Source: Multifurca ochricompacta (taxonomy: Eukaryota > Basidiomycota > Agaricomycetes > Russulales > Russulaceae). From it: a stretch of 64,000 nucleotides of DNA. Under the pieces are notes generated by a model that had not been told where the DNA came from, did no database searches, and saw only the letters and a list, made by a program, of their open reading frames with translations. How positions within the stretch are numbered: the first letter of the stretch is position 1; each line of letters starts with the position of its first letter. Shown piece after piece: positions 48,201-60,166 of this stretch. The position numbers were made by a program, and so were the translations under genes. Location: positions 620,001 through 684,000 of the forward strand of contig WTXG01000001.1 of assembly GCA_022496185.1 (NCBI GenBank), in the 5' to 3' direction.

Positions 48201-51200
48201 GGTAACAGATTGCTCATAGGTACCGCTTTCATTTTCTGACTAGCTTGACTTTTATAGATTGACGGATTTAACTGGCTCTGCGACAACTGGTGGAATCACC
48301 AGCCGTGTATACTCGCAGATGAAATGGGGCTGGTATGCCTGACATGTCCTTACTTCCTGACTCTGACCTATTTTACAAGGGGAAAACGGTTCAAATTGTC
48401 ACTTTCATTGGAAATATCATCAAATTATTTGACGCTGCTCCCATTTTGGTTGTTGTTCCTAATTCGACAATCACCAACTGGGTAAGGGAATTCTCATCTT
48501 GGGTGCCTGGTATCCGTGTGGTCCCTTTTTATGGCGAAGCCAAGTCCCGTGAGGTCATCAAACGGTATGAGTTGATGCATTCGACCAAGATAGAAGGGAC
48601 TACCGGAGCGAAGTATCACGTTCTCGTCACCACATACGACATTATCACTTCCAAGGATTTCAATATGGTGATCAAGAGCGTTCCTAGATGGGAAGTTCTG
48701 ATTGTCGATGAAGGGCAACGTCGTAAGTCATATGTTTTCAGGCTGTGGCCAGGTTTGATGGTCCCTGTTAGTCAAGAATGACCACAGCCTCTTGTTCAAA
48801 AAACTCAACGAACTTAAAGTATCACACCGGGTCATCATGACTGGAGTAAGCACACTATCTCCTATGTCCTGCTGGTATTTCTCTTACGTGTATCACAAGA
48901 CACCATTGAACAATAACATCAGGGAACTATTCAATCTTATGAACTTCCTTGATCCGAACGAGTGGGGAGATTTGAAACAGCTCGCGAAGGAACATGAGGA
49001 GTTGACAGAGGATCTCGTGAAAGAACTCCACAACAGACTGCGCCCTTACTTTCTCCGTCGCCTCAAGGGTCAAGTCCTACAACTCCCCCCAAAGGTTTGT
49101 TGTTGCCATAGAGCGCGTTCGTTCGGCTCATGGTTTGCAGAACGAAGTTATCGTACCTGTATCCTTGACGCCATTGCAAAAAGAAGTGTATAAGTCCGTG
49201 CTCGGTATGCAAATTTGCTGCGTAGATAGTCTCATTTAGTACTAATTACCGATGACTCCTCAGGGAAGAATATTGAAATATTGAAGACATTGACATCCAC
49301 GTCTAATGACTCTAGTAATCCTTCGAAGAAGCCAAGAACGAGTAGTATGAGTAATATCCTCATGGATCTCCGGAAGTAAGTATTCTGACACTCCGAATCA
49401 CAATTTCTTACCATCTTCATAGGTGCATACAGCACCCTTACCTTGTATCCCATGAAATTGAACCCCAAGGATTGAGCCCGCCTGAGGCTCACTCGAGACT
49501 CGTAGCCGGCAGTGCGAAGTTGCGTCTCCTACAAGCGCTGCTACCAAAGCTTAAGGCAAGAGAACATCGGGTCCTATTATTCAGTCAAGTGTGTTTGGCA
49601 CCTTACAGAATCTGCTCCTTATTGATACAACGTGTTCAGTTCGTCATTGCTCTAGACATAATAGAAGATTTCCTTGAAGGCGAAGGGTTCAAATATTTAC
49701 GTTTAGTGAGCGAGATGTACATACATGACCCTAAGGTTTCCTCTTACCCCAAGTTAGGATGGAAACACAAAGCAGTCAGAGCGACAGAAAGGGATGGACG
49801 AGTTCAATCGTCCTGGGTCCGATGTCTTTATTTACCTACTCTCCACGCGGGCTGGCGGCGTCGGCATCAACTTGTGGAGTGCGGATACCGTCATCATCTT
49901 CGATCCCGACTTCAATCCTCATCAGGTACGTCTTCGCGGCTATCTAAATACTTTCTACATATTCACCGATCTCAGGACCTTCAAGTGCGATTTGCAATTT
50001 CTTATTCTGCCGCTCCATTCTGATTGAATCTAGGCAATTGCTCGTGCCCACCGATACGGACAAACGAAGCCTTGCTTAGTTTTGAAGTTGATGGCTAAGG
50101 ACACAGCCGAAGGTATGCGCTGAGTGACTTTTTCACTCACTTGACATGTTGACCGTAGTTCACAGAGCGCATTATTCAAGCCGGAAAGAAAAAGTTAGTT
50201 CTGGACCATGTCATCGTCCAGAAGATGGACGACGAGGAAGGCGGTGGGGACGTCCGATCTATTTTAACGTATGGAGCGCAAGCATTGTTCGACGAAACAG
50301 TGGCCTCCCGCGACATTACTTGTACGCTTGGAGTACCATTGCAATTCAGCTACTCATCCTCACATATAACTCAGATACCGACCAGGATCTCGACAAGTTA
50401 ATTGAGAAGACCGAGGTGGAGGGAGAACAGGTCGAGGATGCAAGCGAAGAAGCCGGTCATACTTTCTCGTTCGCTAAAGTTTGGACAGCTGAGAATGATA
50501 CGTTGGAGGAGATGGACGACCAAGCACACGGCCACACGGGACCTATTGATTCTTGGGCCCACACCTTGGACCTCATCTTGAAAGAAAACGTCAAGATGAA
50601 AGCAGCAGAGCGTACCGGACGTGGTGTCCGTCGAAAAGCTGCAATTGCTGCTGGGAATCAGGTGTGAACAACTGTGCATTTCACAATTAATAAATGCACT
50701 CACCTCTGGCCAGCAAAAATTAGACTTCCTAGACACTCCAGTCAAAGACAAACCTCGAGGGAGGAAGCAAAAGAGATCCAGGTCAACGCTATCTGACGAG
50801 TCGGACATCTACGTAAATGCCAACCTGAGTCAGTCGGAAAACTCTAGTGATGGGCTAGCGAATGAGGTGGTCAGGGAAGATATCGTTGAGCCTGGCGTCA
50901 CCGCGACGAGTAGGCCCCAAGTGCAGACAGGTCTATCCGAAACGCAAGGTCCACCCCTCTTGGTTTCCAATGTAACTGCTCACCCGGAGGAGACCCCCCT
51001 TTGTGCCATGTGCGGGAACATTCACCGAGGCACCTGTGAGATGACGGAGCGTTCAGAAAATCTCGTGCACTACCGTCAGATACTGTTCACTGATCAGACC
51101 GGCGAGTCGTTTGAAGAGCGTGTACGTCCACTGAATAGATGATGACAGTCAGTCTGGCTTCTAACATAAATATTTGGCAGCGCGACGCAATTGCAATTAT

Positions 51201-51804
51201 AGATTACACTTTAGAGAAACGAGGGGAGCTTCACCTTATACATAACCAACCCTTACGGCTCATAGAGAAGGGAAAAAGTGGGGCGTCGGTCTCTGCGCAG
51301 GGAGTCAATTCCGATGTTCGGACAGTGCAGTCCTCAGATTTTCGTCCCAAGACAAGTTCTAATTTACAAAGGGGTGTGGTAATCAGCAACTTGCCATCTT
51401 CAAGTACGGACAGGGCTGGGCCGCCAGAAACGTCAACACTTGGATCGACTTCATCGAAACGTTCGTCCGACAGCCAAGGTAGCACAAAGAAAAGGCAGAA
51501 GATGAGCAACTACCCAGGGTGTCCCGTTTGCGGAGGACCTCATCACCTTGTTAAAGACTGCCCCGTAACCGCGGCGGGACCAAAAAGGTGGGGGATCCTG
51601 GTCAATGATCTTATGGCGCCCTCGCTTATTGCTTCATGTGGTAGTATATACGCAGCCATTCTACGATTGGGGTCTCAACCAGAGCAAAGTGCCACTGTTG
51701 CCGCGCTCCGTGGTGTTCTCGAAAAACAGGAAAAGCGAACACTCGGGCAGATACCCAACAGAGCTGAACCCCAGTCTGGTTTTACGTCCAACAGGCCCAA
51801 CTGA
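45276..51804 (+). CDS. CHD-type chromatin remodeling ATPase (Mit1/CHD3-like)
   Basis: It slides nucleosomes using ATP. The order of domains is: an N-terminal region from ATG 45276; PHD-like Cys clusters ([34 protein letters not shown] at 46840-47215); chromodomain-like segments ([19 protein letters not shown] and [20 protein letters not shown]); and the SNF2 ATPase: [20 protein letters not shown] with [74 protein letters not shown] and [12 protein letters not shown]. The tail has two CCHC-like knuckles, [12 protein letters not shown] (about 51004) and [15 protein letters not shown] (51523), and ends TGA 51804. About 1,900-2,000 residues. At 48054-48058 the frame changes in a G5 run; a sixth G restores it. 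Confidence 0.9.
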
Positions 51805-52182
51805 TTGATACCCAGTGCTTCAACTTGCGTTTGAAGTTTGAGTAAAGTAGTACACATTTAATCTTAATTACCTGAGACTAGAGATTTTACGCCCTATACT
51901 GGAGCTTGGAATAGCCAGTGTGCGGCACGCCGTTCGACCTCCTTCCTCCTTACCCTTCAGTTGTTCACACACTCTCCGGAGCTGGAGCACTTTGCTTCAC
52001 TTCACCTAGTCTTTACCCAGCACTCTCATTGCATTGCTCAACCATCGGTCGTACTGCTCAAACAGTTGGCATTTTTTGACGTGCTTAGCCAGAGATAGAT
52101 AAGTGCTAGTGACACTACAGGTTTCGTGCTAAGTGCTAATCTAATAGAACCCTTAACACGGGGCCGTGTGACTGATATCGAT
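51805..52182. other. Intergenic region before the RNase III-like gene
   Basis: No gene or notable repeat. It holds the CHD terminator and the RNase III-like promoter, and several CT-rich stretches (about 51930-52040). Confidence 0.5.
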
Positions 52183-53295
52183 ATGGAGTCGACGAACCCC
52201 TTAAAAACTTCCATTCAGTCCTCAAAAAAAAGGCCTTCCAGCGGCTCATTATCTGTTCCTGATTTAGTGACTCCTAAAAAAATCCGTAGGCAATCGAGCA
52301 TTGAGACCAAGATGACCCTACCTCCCCTCCCGCCTGTCCAAAGCGACGCTGCACTTGCAATATTTGTTCACCGATCATTCAAACCCTCAGGATCGAATGA
52401 TCGATTTGGAGATAGTGAGCGCCTCGCTCTCCTCGGGCAGCGAGTACTGTGTATGGTGGTAGCGGAAATATTTTTCGAGAAGAGACCTATGCTTGAGGCG
52501 AATGATTTGGAGGTATGCGGAGATGCCGCTACGGATACTAATCCCACTTTCTCATATCGATGTCAAATTGCCACAGGAAGAACTCAAGAATACATTGTCG
52601 GATGGTTCTTATGACGAGTGGGTAACCCAATACGGGTTACGAGAAAAAGTTGCTTGCCCTCAGGACCTACGTGCAGAGCTGAAGGAGGCCGTGGTTAAGT
52701 TCCCAGTCGAAAAGAGGAGTCAATTGTCATTGACGTGATACACAGGAAACGCGGCACTTATTCGATGCATATGTGGGAGCGTTGTATGTAGAACGGAGTT
52801 ACTCGGTCGTCAAGGGTTGGATTGGCCCTTTGGTAGACCCTGATTTCAGTCCATCGCCTTTCGGGTCTTCTGCCGGCCCACCTCCACCTACATCCCCTCC
52901 ACCGCCTCTCCCAAATAACCCTTTGGCTCCCGAAGCGCCAAAATCAGCATACTTGTCTTTGTTTAATCAAACGGCTGCACAGCGTGGGATCAAGGTAGAT
53001 TGGCAGATGGATCGAACAGGTCCTGGACATTCTTTGACTTGGGTTGTTCAATGCCTTGGTGAATGCGACTGACTATCTATTGACTGAAAGCCGAGACGCC
53101 TAAATTTTTATCTTTTCAGCTGATGGAATAACGAAAGGTACAGGGACAGGAAAAAGCAAGCAGCAAGCGAAAGAGGAAGCTGCGCGACAAGCACTTCAGG
53201 CGATGGGTTGGGGTGGTGGAGCGTCGGGTCAATACCATTGTACGTGTACATTTCTCAGCAACGCCTTTTGTAGCTGACAAGGGGGTTGATCAGAA
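52183..53295 (+). CDS. RNase III-like protein with C-terminal dsRNA-binding domain
   Basis: The RNase III region shows FVHRSFK, DSERLALLGQRVLCMVVAEI (about 52407-52470) and FDAYVGALYVERSYSVVKGW (about 52757-52815). The dsRBD starts SAYLSLFNQTAAQRGIKVDW and continues GPGHSLTWVVQC and GTGTGKSKQQAKEEAARQAL, ending AMGWGGGASGQYH. The usual catalytic signature ERLEFLGDAVL is changed here: Glu to Ala and Asp to Gln, so one metal site is probably dead. This recalls non-catalytic members such as mitochondrial ribosomal mL44. ATG 52183 (MESTNPLKTSIQSSKKRPSS) gives a basic Ser-rich leader that could be a presequence. The last codon is completed across an intron to make a stop at 53295. About 290 residues. 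Cleavage activity is doubtful. Confidence 0.75.
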
Positions 53296-53504
53296 GAAAG
53301 ATTAATAAGTAAAGGGTGCAGGATAAAAGTTGAAGTAAAGTACCAAGTAGAGTAGAGTAGAGTCATTTGTAGGGATCATTCTGAGTAATTCTGACTAAGA
53401 TCGCCTTTTGTTGACAACCCACACCATCCACCCACCCATTCATTTCCCTGGCCCCTGGTACTGGTACTAACTTGTACTGACTTTCTTCACTTCACTCACC
53501 ATCA

Positions 53505-56500
53505 ATGGTCAGCGTACCAGGTCCTTACTTTGCTTCAAACCTTTCGCCGTCGTCACCAGGGCAGTCAAATCACAATGTAATCGACTTGACTTCCTCGCCT
53601 TCACCTTCACCTGTTCCCGCTCCTCGACCGCCACCGCCGAGTTTACCTCAACTACCACAAATTTCCTCTTCACAACCCACTACTCTCGAGAGTGCCTCTC
53701 CCAAGACCCCTGTTTGTATCGGTCGCTTAGATGCGACGGCTTTAATCTTGTATCCATCAACGTATCTGGAAATTTCCCACTCAGAGCCATCAAGCTCAGA
53801 TCCTGTTTGGGGGCCTGTCCGATTGCAATACGAGCGCACACCACACCATACAGGAAGCGAGGATACCGTTCACATCAAGACCCCAAATAAGAGGAGCCCG
53901 CATGGAGAAATACATCCCGGCGAGAACTTTGCCGTCGTGGAGAAAAGAGTCGCATCAATACTCGGGCCTATGCTAGGCAAAGGTTTAATACGGCTGGATT
54001 CTAGAATTCGCAGAGGGAACCGGCATGTGCGTACTTCGCTCTTTCTCCTGAGCCGCTTTCTTATGTAAACGTAAATCGCACAGCTTCCTGTTCTTCCACT
54101 TGAGGTCCTAATATTTACCCCCAAAGGCAACATTACAGTCGTCGGAAACTTTCTGCGACAGTCTGGCCTCTTATTAGAGCACCCGTTATCAATCCCTACT
54201 CATGTTCTCTATCATAACCCTCACTATCCACCACCAGGTGGTCATGCGCGCGCTCTCATGACCGGGTCGCGCACTGACTACAGCGGCCCAGCCGGTAATT
54301 CCAGCCGGTGGCCAACTCCCACTGTCTCTGGGAAGACTGTCGAAGTGCAACGCGCTCAGGTGGACGAGCTATTCAAGAATTTGCGGGGTGGTGAAGAGCT
54401 TGAAGAGACTGAACCTCGTGCGTATTTTTGCGGCATTGTCCATTGCCTCTCCGACGTTACCCTGCCTATTCAGCCCCTGAAATCGGAACACTCCTTTATC
54501 CCCATCAGAAGAAAGCCTTAACCTTTCTCCTCGAAAGAGAGCAGGAGATCGACAGGGGCAGCAAACGTTCTACCTTGTGGCAGTGTGTGCCTAACCCTAT
54601 CACGGGCCAGAAGTCTTGGTGTCATCTCGTGACACAGACAGAGCTCTTCGAGGCACCTCGTGAGTCGAAAGGTGCCATTTTGGCCGACGACGTGAGTGCG
54701 ACCTCACCCATGCAGATACGCAGTCTACTGATATGCGCCGCGCGTGTCTTAAGATGGGCTTAGGAAAGACGATTACTACTGTTTCTCTTATCGCTGCGAC
54801 TCTCCGGTCCGCAAAGGCTTTTGAAGCGGCACCGGTGATTCGTCCAAAGCCTCCCAGCGCGGTTCTTCATGTATCCCGTCTCACTGCGGAGCATTTTACC
54901 GGCCGCGTATGGGGAATGCCGTCGCCTTCCACATCTGCGTCATCCATTGCAATTGCAAAGTCAAAGGGAAAAGAAGCGAAGGCACAGGATCTAGCAGAAG
55001 AGCAATATGCTAGAGCTTGTCGTATCAAATGCAAGAGTCGTACCACTTTGGTTGTCTGTCCACTGTCCACTGTCGCGAACTGGGAGGAGCAGTTCAGAGA
55101 ACATTGGAACGGGCCCGTCCTTGTCTTGGGAGGCTCAGGAAGCTGTCTTAACTCTGATGCCGCCGGCACGCAGACGACCCTGACAGCTATGTTTACCAAC
55201 ATTTCGGACTCGGGCGGGCACCCGTTAGATGGTTCGAATATAATCTCACAAAAGAAGATGGGAACTCCTTTCCGCGTCTATGTGTATCATGGCAACGCGC
55301 GCCGTCCTGACCCTGCATTTCTCGCCGACTTTGACGTGGTCATCACAACGTATTCCACGCTTGCCTCAGAGTTCTCAAAGCAATCACGCAGTCTTGAGTA
55401 TGACGACGATGCTGCCAGTGATTCCGAAAATGAGACAAATGGAAAGCCCTCGAAAGTCCCAAAGATTGGTAAACGCAAGCGACCGTCTAGCAACGGGACA
55501 GAAGCAACCAGTCCTCTTCAGAGTGTACATTGGTTCAGAGTAGTCTTGGACGAGGCACAGTGAGTAATAATTGATCAAAATGTCATCCAAGAGTTCCATA
55601 TTGACATGCCTCCCTAGTTCCATCAAAGAGCTTAACACTGTTGCATGTCGTGCTTCGTGTGACCTCATGGCAGATCGGCGATTGTGCTTGACTGGGACGC
55701 CAGTACAAAACAAACTCGACGATGTGTTTGCCCTGATCAAGTTTTTAAAGTTATCTCCCCTCGATGACAAAGCTACATGGACAGAATTTATCGGAACTCC
55801 TGTAAAATATGGTCAGCCTCTTGGCGTCGCCCGGTTGCAGACTATCATGAGGAGCATCACCCTGCGCCGTACGAAGGAAAGCAAGTCTTCGAATGGCCAG
55901 CGTATCTTAACGCTCCCGCCACGCCGGGACGAACTTCGTTACCTGAAGTTTGACGCCCAAGAGCAGGATCTTTATGATCGGTTTTTCAACGAGTCAAAGG
56001 CTGAATTTCATGAGCTGTCCCACAAGAATGAAGTCATGAAGAATTATGTAGGGATTCTGCAGAAAATCCTTCGTCTTCGGCAGATTTGCGACGATCTGGA
56101 GCTTGTAAGGGGCAAAGGCTTACTCGGCGATGCACAGCACGATGCGTCTTATGAAGAGACTGTGGCTGCAATAGCTGTGGAAGGTATCACTACCACGCGC
56201 GCCGTTATAATATTCGCCTTGCTGCGTGAAGCCGCTACTACCCAGTGCTCTGAGTGTGGTGTCGAGCTTTGTCCCACAGAAGCGGTGTCGAGCTGTGGCA
56301 GTGGTGTTGACAGTGAGCTCAGCTCAGCTCCGAAACGCAGTCGAAGGGCAAAAGCTTCGCGTGCGAATACGCGGGCCAATTCACCGGCCACTCTGCAGGC
56401 GCCACGACCCGTGATGACCCGGTGTCAGCACCTCTTCTGCTCGTACTGTTTCAAGCACAAGGTGGACCTCGCGTGGCCAGACTGCGAACCCGATGTCGCC

Positions 56501-57425
56501 ATGCCATGTCCTGTATGCCAAAATATGCTGCGGCCAACGGACGCTGTGGAGTTTGACGTAAATACTGTAGCCACAGAGGCAACAGGGAAGAGGAAAACGG
56601 GAAAACGGGAGAAGAGAGCCCGCCGTACTTTGTCAGAGGGTTGCCGTCCGTCAACCAAAGTTAAAGCTTTACTCGGTGACCTTATCCAATTCTCGAAGGC
56701 CAATCCGCATTCTGTCAACTACGATCCCACTTCGCTGGAAGTGCAGATGGTTGATGACCAAGGGAATATCATCGATGACGGTGTCGTCAAAACCGTGGTC
56801 TTGTGCGATCGTCTCTTCTGTTCATCCGTTTTGGTCCAGACGTTCATGATAAACTCGGTATTTCTAGCTCACAGTGGACGACGATGCTCGACAGAGTGGA
56901 AGACGCTTTGGATGCGGCTGGTATTTGCTATGAACGCCTCGATGGTACAATGAAACGGGAAGACCGTAGTCGGGCCATGAATGCTTTAAAGAACGACCCT
57001 GGGTGCGAAGTCCTCTTAGTCAGCTTGAAGGCGGGAGGGGTCGGTTTGAACCTCACTGCCGCGCAGCGCGTGTACCTCATGGATCCATACTGGTAAAGGA
57101 AGTTTCCTGCGTCGTGGTCTGTCAACTGACCCCGTCTCGTCCAGGAACCCTGCGGTGGAGAATCAGGCGGTAGATCGTATCGTGCGTATTTTACCCATAT
57201 TCCCATGCGCCGCGCCAGACTAATGCTGTGACACAGCACCGCCTAGGTCAAACGAAGCCCGTAACCACGGTTAAGTTGATTATTGAAAACTCGATCGAGG
57301 CTCGCCTCCTCGAGGTACAGAAAAAAAAGACGGAGCTAGCCAACATGACACTGGGACAGAACTTTAGCAAGCAGGACTTGATGCAGCGTCGCATGGAGGA
57401 GCTCAGACAGCTCTTCAGTCGTTAG
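53505..57425 (+). CDS. SNF2-family helicase with RING finger (HLTF/Rad5-like)
   Basis: It is a DNA-dependent ATPase with ubiquitin-ligase features, likely in damage tolerance or SUMO-directed ubiquitination. The N-terminus has a SIM-like VIDLTSSPS (about 53580) and a region ending VEKRVASILGPMLGKGLIRL that weakly resembles a HIRAN domain. SNF2 motifs: LLYPHQKKALTFLLEREQEI, ILADDMGLGKTITTVSLIAA (joined over an intron at 54690-54755), VVCPLSTVANWEEQF, VLDEAQ, CLTGTPVQNKLDDVFALIKF, LRRTKESK. The RING is inserted before the last helicase motifs: CSECGVELC, TRCQHLFCSYCF, MPCPVCQNML. Then VVFSQWTTMLDRVEDAL, SLKAGGVGLNLTAAQRVYLM and DRIHRLGQTKPVTTVKLIIE, ending TAG 57425. About 1,160 residues. Confidence 0.9.
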
Positions 57426-57629
57426 GGCGTTTCACACGCCGTTATATTTCGCATCTCGCCATTTTCATCACCATAGTGTATTCGCTGTCCGCTGCCGAGC
57501 AGACGCTTGTTTCACGTATATTACCATACCATATTGTCACATAAATTATAGGTGTATGAATACATCATTCACGGTAATTAAACCATGTAGGTGGCGTAGA
57601 CTTATACAAGCTCTAACGATACACGCTGG

Positions 57630-59966
57630 CTAAAAGGCCATCTCTGCCGAGCTACTCCCGGCGCTAAACGTATATATAAGACTTTGGCTGACGAAAAGGC
57701 CTATGGTGACGCCAATCGCTACCTGAATCATTCGCAGGCCGAGTGTGAAGCTGCTGTAGTATTGTTGCACGGAGCTGTCGTAGTTTCCAGTAAGACCACC
57801 AGCTTGGGCGAGACCAGACTATGTAGCACCTCCCCCCTCAGCGGGTCTCCGAGAAGAAACTGCTTCAGGTAACGCACCGGTACAAGGAAGAGCACGCCAG
57901 TGACCATGGAGGTGAAGGCCGTGCCACGAGACCATCTCGAATAGATATTTCCTAGAAGGCCAATGACCAGAGCACCAGCAGCGGGGGCGAGTGCGCCCTT
58001 GTCAGACAGAAATAGGTTTGAGGCCTTATTCGCAGCGTAAGAGCAGCACGAGAAGACAATCATAATAGGTAACCGAGAGCTCCAGAAAGACTGCAGATTC
58101 GAGAGAGAAGAGCAAGTCGAATAGAGAGGCACTAGAAAGAACATCGTCCACCAAGGGAATGGCTGACGGTACCACGGCCACTCTGGGTCACGATAACATC
58201 CTGGCGGCGCACCAAGTTGAGCAAAAATTGTGACCAGAAACAGTGGTTATAGCCAGAAAAATGAAACCGACCTCGAGAGACGTGATTATTTGTGGCATTG
58301 ACAAACTTAAAGGTCCCCGCGAAACTGAGTTCTGTCGTAGAATTCGACCCGTTGTAGGCGGCAAATATTCCGTGAATGACATCAGCCCTCGAGCTACTTT
58401 TGATGACACCGAGCGAGTTGTAGTCCTTATGGTTCACAAAAAGGATGGATAAATCTGAACCGATTGTAAGACCGAAACCCTGTACGGACAAAGGTCATAG
58501 AATATCACACCCAACCTGTTTCGAGCCAGAACTCACCAGAAAGAATGTATAGATGATAGCGTAGATCAATCGCACCGAGCCACACAGAATATTTCTAGAG
58601 GTTAGCTCAAGAGCGCTTATCACTGTGGAGTTGTCGCGTCATACGCTGAACCACACACATGAAGGAAAGAAACTCACAGATCGTGAATCCAGGAAGGATC
58701 AAAACGACGCCGGCGGACGAGATCGAGCTATAGCAGAATAAACGGCCAGGAATGCTACTTAAGGACCGAGCAACGAAGGAGACGATAATGGAGACAGATA
58801 TCCTGGCGCGTGTCATGAATCACACGAACCATGGGACCCCAAATCAGAGACATACTCGTATACATTCGCATACACAGAACTCTTCGCTGCGGCCTGGAGG
58901 CCCAAGTACTGCAAGATGCAAGCGCAAGTGCCACTAACCCACATGTCAATGAAGCTACCACCAAATGCGAGAGGACAGATGACAGAGGCACAGACAAAAG
59001 CCAAGCCGCAGCGCACGATCAGAGGATACAAGGGCGGCCCGCGGAGGATCCGGTCAAGAGAGGAAATCCCATCCTGGACGGCGATGCGGTCGTCGAAGAC
59101 GTCGCGGTAGATGTCATGGACGCTGTGAAGGGCCGAGAGGGCAATACGCCCACTGGAGCGCACAAAGTGTAGCTCCGTCGTGCGTGTCTCACCGTCGTTG
59201 AAGGAGACCATGATGATACCGGGGATGTATGCAAAGGAGGCCTGGATGAGCAGCTTGTCCGCTGCAGCGAAAAGCTGTGTCTCGACGCGATGAGACGGCG
59301 CGCCGAACGTGAGGAACGCCTTTGCGAGAAAGAGGATGAATTTCTTCCGGTGATCCACCACTATGTTGGACGATGCAATCATACAGATCACGGGAATTGT
59401 CAGCAGGACGAATGATTTGGCTTGCGAAAGAGGAATGCACACATACGGGTTTGGCTATTTGCAGACTGAGACGTGGAACGCTTCTGTCTCCAGGGAACGG
59501 CGGGAAGGGGGACTTTGTCTTTCAATATTGATAGGGCCGTCTTAGATAATCTTCGGGCGTTGTCCAGAGGATTGGGTGCCGTTTGAATCCACCCTGCAGC
59601 GGCGGATTCAGTCTCATTATCCTTTGAGTTGTCCCCGAAGAAGGAGCGGTGAGGATGGTCCCCGCGAACAAGAGAGAGAAGTGTGGATTTACGCCGGGGC
59701 CTCATCTCTACCTGCTCGGGCCAGGAGTCCAGCGGATCCCTCAGCCGCTTGTCAGGATCATATGTAAAATCTGACGGACTGTTCAAAATCCGACGAGAAG
59801 GTCGCAGGCTCCGCGGAGAGTCAGAGATCCTCTTTAACATTCCGCCCGTGTCATCGATAGTGTCATCGACGGTAGCGTCCGCGTCACCCGACCGCGGGGT
59901 TTCTGACAGGGACAAGTACGAACGAGGAAAAAGATGGTTGGTGGTTGATTTAGGGGATATCGACAT
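57630..59966 (-). CDS. ThrE/DUF1212 membrane protein, PRM10-like
   Basis: It belongs to the threonine/serine exporter-like family to which yeast pheromone-regulated Prm10 belongs. A cytosolic Ser/Arg-rich leader from ATG 59964-59966 (MSISPKSTTNHLFPRSYLSL) is followed by the ThrE domain: RKKFILFLAKAFLTFGAPSH, FAYIPGIIMVSFNDGETRTT, then DRILRGPPLYPLIVRCGLAF and CPLAFGGSFIDMWVSG. The second half is a run of membrane helices with LAPAAGALVIGLLGNIYSRW and TAFTSMVTGVLFLVP, ending GLRMIQVAIGVTIGLFVSQS and a short tail to TAG 57630. About 630 residues, eight or so introns. Substrate is unknown in fungi. A TATA-like TTTATATATG lies on the minus strand at about 60013-60022. Confidence 0.87.
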
Positions 59967-60166
59967 GGCTGGTGGTGGTTGAGAATCAAAGAATGCGTAT
60001 GCATATTTTGCATATATAAAACTAATTGAACCCTCGATTACCAAGTTGACTGAATGACACACACTTGAAGAAAAACTATATCGTATTCAAGAGTACAGTT
60101 CTTCTACTACTCAATACAGCAAAGGCATCAAGAGCGGGAGAAAATAAATCGTAAGAACACATAAAG

